A DNA stretch of 64,000 bases from Umbilicaria muhlenbergii. Taxonomy: Eukaryota; Ascomycota; Lecanoromycetes; Umbilicariales; Umbilicariaceae. The notes under the pieces were generated by a model that ran no database searches, was not told where the DNA came from, and saw only the letters and a program-made list of their open reading frames with translations. This document shows positions 1 through 12,600 of the stretch, one piece after another (position 1 is the first letter of the stretch; each line of letters opens with the position of its first letter). The position numbers and the translations under genes are program-made. The stretch spans positions 9,037,431 to 9,101,430 of the forward strand of contig KK106981.1 in the NCBI GenBank assembly GCA_000611775.1, written 5' to 3'.

Positions 1-2733
1 CGCAGGAAGATGGAGACCAAAGCGTTGCGGTGGATGTCTTGGATGGTCCGTTTCTCAAGGAAGACGTCAGCTTCGTCGAGGAGTAAGACTGCACCCCAGC
101 TGTGCGCGATGTCGAGGATTTTGTTGAGTTCGGCTTCCAGTTCGCGTGGGTTGGTGCCTAGTTCACCGGCGCTGACCATGTAAAGAGGGCATTTAAGGAG
201 CTCGGCGATGCCTTCGGCGGTAAGGGTTTTGCCCGTGCCTGGAGGACCGTGGAGGACGGCTACAAGGCCGCGACCCTTGCCTGCATTGTGTTAGATCATT
301 TCCTCGATATTATGGGGCACTTAGAATATATTGACCTTGAATTACATCGTCGATGTTTCGACTAGCCGAGAAGGTGTGAGACTCCACCAGAGCCTTGACG
401 ATTGACTTCTGATTATCGGGAAGCACAAGCGAATCGAAAGCGCCCTCGTTCCATTCGATATCATTAATGCCAGATACCGTGAACTCAAGCCAGAGCTTCT
501 CGTTAAAGGCGAAACCTAGGACTACTGGACTGGAAATTAATAGCTCTTCTTCAGTGAATTCTCTCTCGGCCGTATCCTCCTGTCCGGGTAACTGGTCGAT
601 GTCTTCCTTCTGAACCTCATTACCGTTTTCGTCCACCTCGACTTCCACGATATGAGCATGTTCGTGCTCGTCTACTACCAATTTCATCTTGGTTGTTGGC
701 TTATCAGCGTCTTCAAGAGGATCGCGTGCCTTTGCACCTTCTTCGTCAGAGCTTTCGGCGCAGCAGCCACAGCTGCCATCATCGCTATCTTCCTCCTCAA
801 GGATATCTGGATCTTTGGGCTTGACGGTAGATATTGGGTAATTAGGGTTGATCCGACGATGAATTGCAGGATCAACCATGACTCGGCCATTGATGTTGAC
901 TTTGATGACTTGCCGCTTCTTCTTGTAGAAACCCATGCCCTTGTGAAAACGGTAGTTCATGCCCTTGAGAGCCACGAATTTCTTGCCTCGCTCGATCAAC
1001 TGCTGCTTGAGAACCTCCGAATCCTTATGGTACTTGAGAGGGTAGCATGCTAAGCTTGTAATCTTACGAGGTCCTTTGAAAGCTTCCACCTCAACCTCCA
1101 TCGTTCCCATGCCGAAGGATTTACCGTCGTATTCTAGATATCGGCCTTCTATACAGTACCAGTTACCTTTCATAAACGACGATTCCTAAAAAGATACAGT
1201 TAGTAAGCCAGCCATATATGCAAAGCAACAGGGCAGGGTTACCTTGGTAGCATATTCGATCTTGAAAGCTCTCGGCTCGTCAGGGTTGGAGTACGTTGGA
1301 CAGTAAGCTATCTCATTGCTCTTAAAGAGGGCCCACAGCAAATCGAAAGTGATGGTGTTCGACTCAAGTAAAGGATACAGAGTCTTTTTGGTTTCGGCGT
1401 AGTCCTTGTCAAGGTATTTGATCAATATCTTTAAGGTAGCAGCCTTGTGCGCTGCAGCCTTCTTCGCCTTCTTCTTTTTCTCGGTCTTACTCTGCGACTT
1501 GAGCTCCTTCACATGTGCACGCATTTCCTCCAGGTACAGGAATAGCATATTTGGGTCCACACATGGAGTCTCTTCCGCAAAAGACACGCCTTTTACGGCC
1601 CCCATGACATGCGTAAGAGCTTCCTTCAACGGCTTACTCTTTATGTCCACGACCGTATCCGTGTACTTGTTCTCCCAGTCAAACTTCCGCCGGACTGTAA
1701 ACACATACTGGTCGTATTCATCCGCATCCGCGTCTTCAGCGGTCTCCGTAAGCTTATAGTTGTGTATTGAGCTGTCCCAAAGCTGGTCTACCCGGATGAA
1801 ATCCACTTTGGACCCTCTGGAATCTTCACGTCAGCTCATCAATAGTAGTTCGAGGTTGTACTGTACAGACCTCTTCTTCTTCTTGCTTTTGGTCTTGCTG
1901 CCCCGAGCCTTCTTCAACACACTCTCGTCCAGTGTTGCCCGACCCCCTCTTCCTATCCAGCGTCCTCTCCCTCTCCGCCCAGCTCCTCCCAGTGCAAGTG
2001 CGTTTAGCTGTGCTCGAGCTCGAGCAGCCCGGTCATCCTCGATCTCCTCTTCGCCCTCGCTATCGGAGGTCTCCGCGCTTCGGCGGTGCTTCTTTGACCT
2101 GCGCCCTTTCTTCGATCGAGACTTCTTCCGTTTCTCGTCTTCTTCAGAGCTTGATTCCTCGCTGGATTCCGACTCTGATTCCTCTTCGCTGGATTCCTTC
2201 CGCTTGCGTGACTTTGCCTTCTTCTTCTCTTTTAGTTTCTTGGCTTTCCGAGCCTTGTTCCTCCGCTTCTTCTTCGCTTCTTCGTCTTCCTCACTTGATG
2301 AGTCGGACTCTGTAGACTCCTCGGATTCACCGGAACTGGAACCAGTGTCGGACGACGATGACTCTTCGCTGCTAGTCAAATCCTTCTTGACGTGCTTTGA
2401 CCGCTTCTTGGCAGCTTTCTTGTGGTCTTTAGAGTGCTTCTTACACACTGTCTTCTTCACCTTGGGCTCACCACCTTCATGGACCTTTTTTTCGGCTTGG
2501 TTGTGGCTTCCCTCGGCAACCGGAGGCTGTATGTCTTCTTTAGCTTGTGAGCCTTCTGCTTTGTGGTCTTCCATCTCTCCAAGAGCGTTTAGATCGAGGT
2601 GGTTGGCTTCAGTCTGTAGTTGTGGAGGTGTTTCGGCTGGGGTGAAGTCAGGAGTAGATGTACCGTGGTGACTAGAAGTGTCGGATGCGTGGCAAGCTGA
2701 ACTTCGTGACAACGTGTTTCGGTTTGTTGTCAT
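1..2733 (-). CDS. AAA-family ATPase, C-terminus beyond window edge
   Basis: Partial gene read from ATG at 2733 and running off the window at base 1. Exons are 2733-1871, 1816-1243, 1185-336 and 280-1, with introns of 54, 57 and 55 bp. The first ~290 residues are a low-complexity, highly charged tail of Lys/Arg and Ser/Glu runs, probably disordered. The middle ~470 residues resemble the N-terminal part of fungal AAA proteins annotated with a DUF7025-type region. The last exon carries the AAA core: Walker A GPPGTGKT followed by LTAEGIAE, then Walker B VLLLDEADVFLEKR and RNALVSIFLR. It is therefore an ATP-driven remodelling ATPase; the substrate is unknown. The 400-base acidic region in the middle (EEEDSDDGSCGCC) is unusual. 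Arginine finger and C-terminal lid lie outside the window. Confidence 0.85.
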
Positions 2734-3800
2734 CGAAATGACTCAGCCGTTGTCCGTTGATCTGAGAGGCGTTCAGGAATTTGCGGGGGAAAAGTTTGCG
2801 GGGAAGATGTAAAATCATCCAGGGCCAACGCAATTACCCAAGAAGAAGGAGGATGCAAGTTGGAGCTGAGAATGTGGCGAGGCTACTTGTAATAGTACGA
2901 TGACTGACTCTACGGGGGGTGGGATGCGCAGGTGGATGACTGCAGGCGAGGCAGGCTGCCGCCGTCGACCCGTTGGTGCTCCATGGCACAGTGAATCCTC
3001 GGTCCGGAGGCTAGAGGTAAGGGAACGCCGCCTTTGATTTTCGTACATCTAGCTAGTGAAATCAACTGCATATATGTTGAAAGATAAACTGATAGATAAT
3101 TAGTATCCCCAACTTACTGTCAATCAGTGATCACATGACTGACGCTCCACCGTGTAAGGCTGAGAACACTGAGCGGAGCTCACATAGCAGCTCCCTGTTT
3201 TAATTGTTATACTAGAGTACGCACGCCAAGTACTCACCGTGGTAGGTAAAGGTCGTCATTTCATTGATTTCAATCGGCTCAACTCCACTAGTGTAAAGAT
3301 ACGGTAGGCCCAGTTATTTACGTGGATAACCGCTCTCGAATCTGATCAAGCCATCCCTGTTCCTGCAAGGCTGACCCGCGTCATCTGGGTGCGTGGGGAA
3401 ATTGTCATTCGTTCAACAGCACGTCCTACCTTGTACTTTGTACTTCCCACCGCCTAAGCTGAATAAGGTAAGCCTGAATACTTCGACACCATATCCTCGA
3501 CTTGCAATCCCACCGCCCTTGCTGCCCTTGCTCGGCCATGCCCGGATAAGGCTATTGTGCCACGTATCGCTGCTCACAAGATGTGTCCAGCGCCTCAGCA
3601 GTGGCCGCGTGGGCTCCTCAGGCGGTTTACAAGGGATCTCGCCTTTTTCTCGTTAATCTCAGTCTTTCATGGATTCCTGCATGATTCCAGCAACAGTGCC
3701 AGCTGACTCGGAACAGCCTGAGGAATAGGTAAATATCCTTGCATTCGATCTTGTTATCGCGCATTATTAACTACCTGTAATAACCCGAACGTCCCTCAAT
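2734..3800. other. intergenic, upstream of the AAA ATPase gene
   Basis: About 1.07 kb between the start of the AAA ATPase gene and the 3' end of the next minus-strand gene. Short open frames here (2815-3048 minus, 3393-3656 plus) show no family motif and no splice continuation. I see nothing else that can be named. Confidence 0.6.
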
Positions 3801-6800
3801 TCATTCTTTTGCTGTCAAGCACGCTTTCTTATTCGGCCGGCCTCCTTTGCCGCGATCCCCAACCTCAAGATCTACCGCCGTCACAGTTAAGGCAATCGCA
3901 GTATGCTTGTCTGCCAGGCCGTCGCTCACATGAATCCTGCAGAAACTGCGCTGAGCAATGTGCATAGTCTGATACGTCCTTCGCGATAAAACGCTCCCTA
4001 ATCTCCATTGCATCCTTAATGCTTGCAAATTCGATGATGCCCATGTTTCCATCCCGCGCCTGAACATACCGCTTGCCAGGTGGTACGACGGCTACTTTTA
4101 CCAAGATTTTGTCATAGAATCGGAGTTTGAGGTCATGGGCAAATTCACCGGTAGTTAGGGTTAGTGCAAGACTGTTGATGAGCAAGACTCGACTGGCATC
4201 TTCTCCTATGGCGGCGGCCATGACGTAATCTTGTGAAGGATAGATTGCATTTCTCTCATGGCCTCCGTACCATTCTGCATCCAGTTGAAGTTGACGATAC
4301 GCGTGTGAGTCGTTCTCCTTTGCGCACTTGACATGGCGGAGGAAGCCCGAGGCTTCATACGGATAGACAAAAACCACGATGGCCGCCCTATCCTCGGGGA
4401 AATATCTATTCGTCACATATCAATGTCACAGTCCAATAAAAGCCAGATGTCTTGCAAACGTACTGGATTTCTTGGACGACACCACCAAATATGCGCGTTG
4501 CAATAGCTGACGTTCCATACTTGACTGGCTCATGGAGTCTCACGGCGACTATCCGACCTCTCCTTGCTGAAACCTTCCTTGTCTGGTCGAATTTCTCCCG
4601 AGCGACTATAGAGGCTGGCGTTTCATTGTCATAATCAGTCCTCCTCACCATTGTGTCTTGAAGAGGCGCCAATTCTGGGCCGTTGTCAAAGGTGGAGAGC
4701 GTGCTTCCTGTGACTGACACTGACCCAATGATGGGAGTCTGCGTGCCTGTGGTAGAGCCGTGCAGGGTGCTCGGAGTCGGAGCTCCTCTAGCTCTTATAG
4801 TGGAATTAGACTGAGCTGAGTACACTGATGTGGCTCCTGAGGGTGCGATTGATGATGCAGCGGTTGGCAGATTGGACCTCTGTGTCTCAAAACCGATAGG
4901 TAAACGCAGAGAAAGTAAATCAGATGTTCTTCTGTCAGGGCTATTGTAATTTTCAGGGTGACTTGAAGCTCTGGGAGAGCCTCGAGAAGGAAAACTTTGA
5001 GGTCTGTCGTCCTGCAGTGGCATGTATGTATCGTCATCTTCAAAACCACTATTGCTGCGAGGCCTGTTGCTTGCTGTTGAATATGCTGGACCTTCAGACT
5101 GAGCACTACTGATGTCAATAGAAGCGCTACTGGCCTGGGATGTGTTGCTTGCTGTCCAGCGTGCGATGCTCTCAGACTTCACTTTACGGAGGTAAATATC
5201 CTATTTGAGAGAATCAGTCTATGAGCAATGCTTTCGACAGTGCGTTTACTTACTGGAATGTTATCGTAAGTGTGCAGATCTTCAGAAGTGTGATCGACGC
5301 CCGCTCCTAATAGCGCGACCAAGGCTTTGTTTCTTTGGCTCTTCTTGAGCCGCCGTTCTCGTTCTTCTGGGGTGAGCGCCATCCAAGCCCTTCTCTCCTT
5401 CGTGGCCTTTTGCAAAATTTCGTCTCGCTCCTCAATCTTTCGCTTCCGATCTTCTTCAAACCGCTTCTTCATAAGACCGCGATTGACGCCATCAATGTAG
5501 TTGCCGTGCCTATCTCTAAGCTCTCCGCGTTTATCCACTTTAGGTACCATTGTCTTCACAAGCTCTCCTCCTATGATGACATGGACAGGGGCCGAGGGGT
5601 TGTACGAAAGATTGTTGCGTTGTTCAAACGCAGATAGTGGTTTCTGCTTGAAACGAAGGACGTCTTGAACACCAATGAACTTCTCTCGGACCTCAGGATC
5701 AATATCCAAGTCTGGGTTCTCGAAACGTGTATCAATTGCAGCGGAGGTCGTCGACAGCGACTCTGACTTGACGCTCTGGACATCACTAAGTTCAGACGGG
5801 GTAGAGGAAGCCCATCCACTCCAGGGATCTGGCCGTACATTCAAAGCTCTTGACGTAGCGCGACCCTCGGAGCGCGCCTGCTCTCGTTCTGCAACCTCTG
5901 CATAATGTCGCTTGTCCCATAATCGCGTTCCACTCTCAGGATCGATTGCGGTCCATGCGCCCCTGACTTCAGCATCCTGTCGGTTTCTCATAAATGTGTA
6001 TTCCTCTTTGGGTGCAAGCCTGTTTTGCGGATCGTAAGGATCAACCTTAGGCTTGCGAATGGCGAGACCAGGTGCAAACATTCGAGGTGGGGATGGAGGA
6101 GGCATTGAGCCGACGTTGCCCGAAGATCGTTGGATACTGGAGCTGTATGGTTTGGAACGTTCATTTGCAGATCCTGGTGTGCTACTTCTCAAAGCAGAAA
6201 TCTGAGACATTTCATCGTCACTCAACCATGACCTCGATTCCACCGGATCAGACACTTTGCGAGGCTGTCCCCGAGATTGGCTGCGCATCTGATCATGGTG
6301 GTAGGACCTTTGTTGCCCATCATCCATCGGTGAACTCGTGCTCCTCTCATCCACCCCGTCCAGTCCGTAAAGAGGGTTCGAATCGCTATTGAACTTGACA
6401 GGTCTTAGTGTCTTCCGACGCTTTCTAGTACCTTCACGGTCCTTCTGCTCATTGTGATCGAGACCTTCGCGTGGTTTCTTGAGCGTAGCCTTTTGTAGGC
6501 TGAGTCTCGAAGAAAGGAAAGCAATCTCTTCTTCACAACTTTTGAGGGACCATCTTGCTTCTCCTAATTGAATCTTAAGTCCGGCGACCTGCTCGTGGAG
6601 AGCTGAAAGGATCTTTGACTGACACCGATCATGTTTCTGGAAATGAGTGACTGGCTGTTCTTGGATGACTGCTGATATCTTCTCGCTGACTAGCTTCTGA
6701 TACTGCTGTTGATAACTTTCGATCTGTGAGAGAGAGAGAATGCTGAGATGAGAAAGTGCGGCCCCGTGGCATTCTGCTTCTATGAATTCAAGGAGTTCAG

Positions 6801-7021
6801 CCAGGGGAAAGTGGTTACGAGGGTCGTCCTTGTTGTAGAAGACAATACTTTCGAAAGGTGCATGAGTGACGTTCTCGAGGAAATCAATGATCGTGGTGAA
6901 TGGCGAGCCTCTCGGGCTATAGGCAACGTGTAAGTGAATGTCGCTGGCATCTTCGTGATTACCCTGGTACTTACAAAGTGGAGTCGTCGGTATCAGGCAT
7001 GAGTGGATAGTCCTGATCCAT
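3801..7021 (-). CDS. large coiled-coil protein with RRM-like C-terminal domain, unknown function
   Basis: Five-exon model: 7021-6975, 6916-5254, 5200-4464, 4405-3930, 3871-3801, giving 997 residues. All four introns are 53-58 bp with good GT-AG ends. If the last intron is retained, the frame ends at 3865 instead (995 residues); the CTTAAC branch site and typical length favour splicing. Near the N-terminus (about residues 30-150) there is a predicted helical segment including QQQYQKLVSEKI, a likely coiled coil. The middle is Ser/Pro-rich and disordered, with a charged helix (EERDEILQKATKERRAWMAL) around residue 500. The C-terminal ~180 residues include SRVLLINSLALTL, VAVVPPG and NMGIIEFASIKDAM, which look like the beta strands of an RNA-recognition fold. 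I do not recognise the family; an RNA-binding or scaffold role is inference only. Confidence 0.75.
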
Positions 7022-7299
7022 GATGCTGCTTGTTAATGCTACACATTTGTCTGGGAGGTGGCGCTGCTTGTAGAGATAGGACGTGGTCAGTGCACTGAGA
7101 GCCCTGAGGTTGGGGTCACGGGGGCCTCCAACCAGTTTAATTGCGGCTTGACCACAGAAGGAGAATCACACGACGAGATCTTTGGAGAATTGCAGAGTCA
7201 ATACATTAAGGGTCGTTATTTTTTCGAATAAATCTAAAAGGAAGATGCATTTCCAACTGCAGTAAAAACGTGGACAGTCACGAAAAGGCTTGAAGCGTG

Positions 7300-8256
7300 C
7301 TACCAGCTTTCGCGACTAGAGCTGGGAAATACACTAAATGATTCGTCACTATGATAGTATTCCCCATGGCTATAAGGGTGACGACCATGGGAGCCTGAAA
7401 CTCCTCCATAGGGACCAACCTCACTGTAATCGCCTCCAGTGGATCCACGTCGACCGCCGTGCATGCTGCCAAAGACAGGAGGGTATTCGTGGCGAGGAGG
7501 GCTGCCACGATGACGCACTCTGGTATAGCTTCCTGTGTCGGAGAAATCTTCGTCCGAGGACAAGTCACTATACGATGATCCATACGTAGAATAGGATCCC
7601 TCAGACGACGCCGTAGATCCTCGTCTCCCGCGGCCTTCTTGTCTATAGTACAGAGGCGGTCTGACTCTACGCCCTGGGTTGGGACGACCGAACATACCGG
7701 GACGAGCTCTAGGAGCACGTGCTGGATGTATAGCGCGCCACCCGGCCTGATGCAAAGGAGGTCGATACCGGGCCCTACCAGGGTTTGGAGGTCTTGCGAA
7801 CCTGGTCCCGTCCCCAAAACCCCGATTCCCTCGCCCCAGCCGTATTTGGTGTTCTCTCTCTTGTTGTTCACGTCGTAACATGTTCTCTTCGTTGCGCGTC
7901 GCAATGTGTCTGCCTGCGCGGTTGCGAAATCCCCAAGCCCCCCAGGGCTGCATTGTCGGGCGCATTCGGCGGTTGCCCCATCGTGGAGGCGACTGATATC
8001 GTCTTGGGCCGCGTAAGAAGGGCTGTGGACCGTAGACACGTGGATCAGCGGAGTTGAGTGCCCGCCGTGCTCTCGCCCATTGTTTTTCTTCTTTACTCCG
8101 CCGGCTTCCACCTAAGCCAGATGTAACTCTAGTCAAGATATTCGCGCCCCACATGGCTGTAAGTAGTGACTGGGACGTAGTAGATCTTAGATGGAGTCGA
8201 GGATGTAAGAGATGGACCGAAAAGCGAAGGAAGGCGATATCTTTTGCAGATTGCAT
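7300..8256 (-). CDS. Arg/Gly/Ser-rich hypothetical protein
   Basis: Single-exon frame of 318 residues starting at ATG 8256. An in-frame ATG near 8154 (MWGANILTR) is an equally good start, as the first 34 residues are poorly structured. After a basic start, the protein is built of Arg/Pro/Gly/Trp-rich low complexity (RPGMFGRPNPG, GRGRRGS), then a Ser/Asp/Tyr-rich acidic stretch (TYGSSYSDLSSDEDFSDTGS) and a Gly/His/Tyr-rich tail. No enzyme motif, signal peptide or membrane segment is visible. The composition resembles RGG/intrinsically disordered RNA- or phase-associated proteins, but no family is recognised. It lies head to head with the GYF-domain gene across 1.36 kb. The gene is accepted on length and on the composition shift compared with flanking DNA. 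Confidence 0.6.
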   Translation of the reverse strand: MQSAKDIAFLRFSVHLLHPRLHLRSTTSQSLLTAMWGANILTRVTSGLGGSRRSKEEKQWARARRALNSADPRVYGPQPFLRGPRRYQSPPRWGNRRMRPTMQPWGAWGFRNRAGRHIATRNEENMLRREQQEREHQIRLGRGNRGFGDGTRFARPPNPGRARYRPPLHQAGWRAIHPARAPRARPGMFGRPNPGRRVRPPLYYRQEGRGRRGSTASSEGSYSTYGSSYSDLSSDEDFSDTGSYTRVRHRGSPPRHEYPPVFGSMHGGRRGSTGGDYSEVGPYGGVSGSHGRHPYSHGEYYHSDESFSVFPSSSRESW

Positions 8257-9613
8257 GGATTATGTTTCGCTGGCAATGACAGATCATGGCAGTCATGTCA
8301 GCAAAGCACCGGAAGTCACGCGAGGATAACAGTTGTTCAGTAGTCCAGCGCAGGTTATTTGCTATGCCACGCAAACATTAGGAATCCAAAATGCTCGTGC
8401 AAGTGCCACGGGAGAAAAGCTCTGCGACCCGTCCAGCTGCCCATCCAGCTGACTTAAATGCAAGCCACAACATAACCATGTCCGGACTGAAAACCATAGC
8501 GTCACATCCATCAAGTGCGGGAAGAAGACTAAAATTCGGCTCTGTTCTGGTGTTGAAGGAGAAGCCTCGCGATGTTGCAAGTGAGAAAAGACACAACGCA
8601 TCAGACCAATCTGCTCACGTAGAACAGGCAGCCATAGCGGGACACAGCTGAATAGGCTTTCTAGTGTTTCAACTGTCAACCAGCATATAGCCATAAAGTA
8701 GCAAACATGGACTAACTCCACGATACCGACTGGGATCTAGTTATTTCAGAGAGATCAGGCCAGGAAGGTAGCCTGAGGGCGAAGCAGCAGAAAGCTCCCA
8801 ACGGAAGGCAAGGGATGTCCTGGTGGAAGCCGGTGACGTCCAGCCCTACAAGACCGTTAGTTCTCAGAGGTGTCACGCAGGAACCGCCTCTTCGCCGGAG
8901 TACCCTAAGAGCCGTTGCATGCCCGGAAAGTCCATGACCTCGGCAGAAAACCCTTAAAACAACGCACCAGGAAACGAGCAGAATGTGTGCGCGGAACCAC
9001 CTTAGCTATAAGCAACGGAGTAGAAAGTCAGTCGTATGGTGGGGCCTCCGAGGCCAAGACTGTTTTTGCTTTGAGCCTCTAGCGAAATGCGCGTTGATGG
9101 GCGCCATCAGAATCAGGACTGTATCCCGTATCGAGTACTCTGGAGTGCATCCAATTGTAGAATGCGCAACGCAGTTGAGATTATAGAGGTCCTGTTGCAA
9201 CCCTGATGATCACAGTCGCTGAGGGGCCCAAACTATCACCACGTGACTTTGAGCTTTGGGAGACATCTGTAGCATCCTTGCACCCTGGTGGCGAATCATG
9301 GAGCGAATCAAAACAGGCTACCGTACTTGCCGGGGGCCTCTAAACTTAGCGGTAGAGGTCAAAGCACATCTCATTGGCAGTTCCCTTCTCACACCACATT
9401 ATTCGACCTTCACGAATCCCACTGAGACCCGTCTTCAATATTGAAAATCACATTACTCCCACCCCGCAGCCTTACACACCTGCTCGACCTCTCGGCGCTG
9501 AAATCTCTGCCAATCGCTGCTCGTGCAACCCACTGGACATCACCATTTAGCAAGCATTTGAGAAAGTCGACACAAGCTCCCTACGAGTCCCGGCATCCAC
9601 GTTACAATTAAAC
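8257..9613. other. intergenic region between divergent genes
   Basis: 1.36 kb separating the Arg/Gly-rich gene (minus) from the GYF-domain gene (plus), so it should hold both promoters. The last ~150 bases before 9614 are C-rich and pyrimidine-rich, like a 5' UTR. The short open frames in this stretch have no recognisable content. Confidence 0.6.
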
Positions 9614-12600
9614 ATGCCTTCTTCATTCGCGTCGAGTTTTGCTTCAGCTGCGGCGGGCAATGGTGCTTATGAAGGGAGTTCAAACAGTAGAGCGCCGGCG
9701 CGGGCTGATGGTAGCGGAGACTGGTGAGTAGCGAGGACGGTGGCGCATGGCATACTGTTGTAGACGTTCCCAACTTCATCCGGGGCTTTCGAGCTGTTTT
9801 ACACAGGCCACCTTGACAACGCGAAGCAACGCGTTCACCGTCATTGCACAAGCTCGAGCAATTATTAGGCTAACGTTCGCGCCGCATAGGTCTCGAGCTC
9901 GCACCAATGGCGCAACACAAACATTCAGACGGCCGCCAGTCGCTCCAAGTCTTTCCCATACCAGAGAACCCAGTCAGGCTTTGAGCTCGAACCCAAATGC
10001 ACCCAGTTCTGGTGTCTATGTACCTCCACACTTGAATACAAACCACCAGTCCAGTTTTAGCCGCAATGGGCCGATGACCGAGAGCCGTTATTCAAAGGAC
10101 CAACTTCTTGATTTGTTCAGAGCGCAGGCAGATTCAACAACTTCAAGCAAGAACCTTTCAGATCTGTTTGTTGGTGGTTGGAACCCTGGAGATGCCAGTA
10201 CCAACAGTAACGGCGCATGGAGCAAAAAGGACGATCATAAGGACTCAGCTGCTGGCCCTGAGGTATGCTGGGACCATGAGGGAAAAGTTGTACCCTTGGG
10301 TATGATTGATGTTACTGATGAAGAGAAAGAAGTACCTTAGAAGCCGTACCCAATGTAAATATTGAATACTGACGTGCGCTCAGCTGTTCTCGAGCTCAGT
10401 GAATTCACCACTCAAGCCGCCCCCACAGAACGCCAATAAGGAGAACACTGGAAGCAATGGCATTGTTGGGCGCAAGACTTCGATTTCCCAGGCGCATGGT
10501 AGCCCGAATGTCTACGGGTCGGCTACCCCTTCCACCCGTCCTGGAAATCGACGTCGCGAGATAAGCGAGTCATCGCCCTCGAGTAATCCTTTAGCATCCC
10601 CTGCTAGCGGCAATAGGTTTCCCAAAGACGAAGCGCCGGCGGCAACGCCAACTCCTTCATTGCTTAGACGCAGAACGGATCTTAACGAAAGTAATCCGGT
10701 ACCAACTGTTAGTGACAGAGAGAAAGAGAGTAGCAAGCAAGAGAACGCTTCCAATACAGCCTTGCCGTTTGGTTCGTTGAAACGTAGCACTACCGGACCC
10801 TTCAGCGCTGGTCTCAGTGGGCCTTCTTCCCCGTGGTCCGCAGCTCCACAATCTGCTGGCTTTTCTCCAATGGGGGCTTTTGGCAACTTTTCACTAGGTG
10901 GAAGCTCGGGGCAACCGACAACACCTGGCGAGAAGAGATCGGGATTCGGCAGTCTGCGCGGCGAGAGCCGTTTCAAAGGACTAATGAATACCGATAGTCC
11001 TGACGATATGGCGTCAAGAGTGAAAGAGAAAGCCTCCATCAGCAGTTTGGAAAGGCTTGCAGAATCAGACAATGAGCGAATACAGTCGAATTGGGGCGCG
11101 GCTCGGTCGGCGCGACCTTTGAGCACTGAGTCGAATCCTTACAGCAATGAGCAAAGCGGTACAGGGAGTGCAGCTCTCGGTGGCGATGATCCTAGCCCGC
11201 CTCCCCAACATGCTTCCCGCGCCAGAAACCTTGACCGTGATTCCTATGACGACACCGGGTTCTCTGCATTCGGCATGTCTTCAGATCTACCACCTTTCCG
11301 GGAAATGATGCACCGCCAAGAAATATCTCAGCAACTTACACCTCAATCAAAGCAGCGTGGCCAATATGGTACTCAGGAGCCTATGAGTCCGACCAACACG
11401 AACCCGTACCAGAGCCCAGACGGTGACAACGCCGCACCGGATGATGTCGGTTCGGACGGCTCAGATATAGCGACAACCCAATATGCTGGTATTGGAGCTT
11501 TTGGGCATCCTTCAAGAGCTGTGCAATCAGCCTTTGAAGGAACCGCTAGTGACCGCAGCCAGACATCCAGCGTCGGTCCTTCGAGAGGGCTACCTACCCT
11601 CGGTGCTCTGGGTGGGTTTGGCGGCTTGGGTGGATCTGGGCCATGGTCGGCAGCGCCCGGTGCTATCGGAACCCCCAGTAGGGCAACTCCGGGATACTCT
11701 AGTGGTTTTGGCGACTCTCTATTCAGCCCACTTGGAGATCTACAATCCCCCGCCCATACTGGTACTGGAGGCAGTGGCTTTTTTGGTTCGGTTGGTCCCT
11801 CAGGGGCTGGCACCATTGGTCGTGGAAGCAAAATGGGCTCGCTCTTTCCAACAGCCATGCAAGAACAGATGCGTGGCGGAGACGGACTGAAGCCAGAGCA
11901 AGTGTCAGGTGAGGCTACTGACTCCCACCAATTCAATGCCGGTAGAGCTCCTATCGCCGCTAATGCTCCCGGTTTTGGCGCTCCTGGAAGGGATACGGAG
12001 AGTCCTTTTCGGCCGGGGCGTGGCATGGTAGATGATCTCTTCGGTAATCTTGAACCAAGAAATAGAGGAAGTCAAGGAATCAGTTCTCCTTTCGGAGCAA
12101 GCGAGGCTGGTGGCGTTTTTGGTCAACCAACAACATCTACGGCCGCGCAGACTCCGTTTTCAACAGCCTCGACACTTTTGGGAACGCCTGGCCTTGCGAC
12201 GCCAGGTGCTGGCTCCTTTTTTGGGCGTATGCCGGATCAGGATAACTCTGTGTCTAGTCAAATGCCTGCTACACAGCAACGTCAGATGGTGATGCCCGAT
12301 CGTATGCGATGGATCTACAGGGATCCTCAAGGTAACACCCAGGGTCCTTGGTCGGGTCTTGAGATGCATGACTGGTACAAAGCTGGCTTTTTCTCCCCAG
12401 AACTTCAAGTGAAGAAGCTTGAAGATGCCGACTATGAACCTTTGGCCCAGCTCATCAGACGTATCGGTAACTCTCGCGAGCCGTTCCTTGTTCCTCAGAT
12501 CGGCATTCCTCATGGCTCTTCGGCTGCTCAGCCAAGCAGCACTGCTACTGGAGCTGTTTCTGGTGCAGTGCCTGCTGCGAGTCCTTCTGGGGCACAAGCT

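Noticed and set aside
4150-4165. TTAGGGTTAG, considered as an internal telomere repeat
   Set aside because: Only two units, inside coding sequence of the unknown minus-strand gene.
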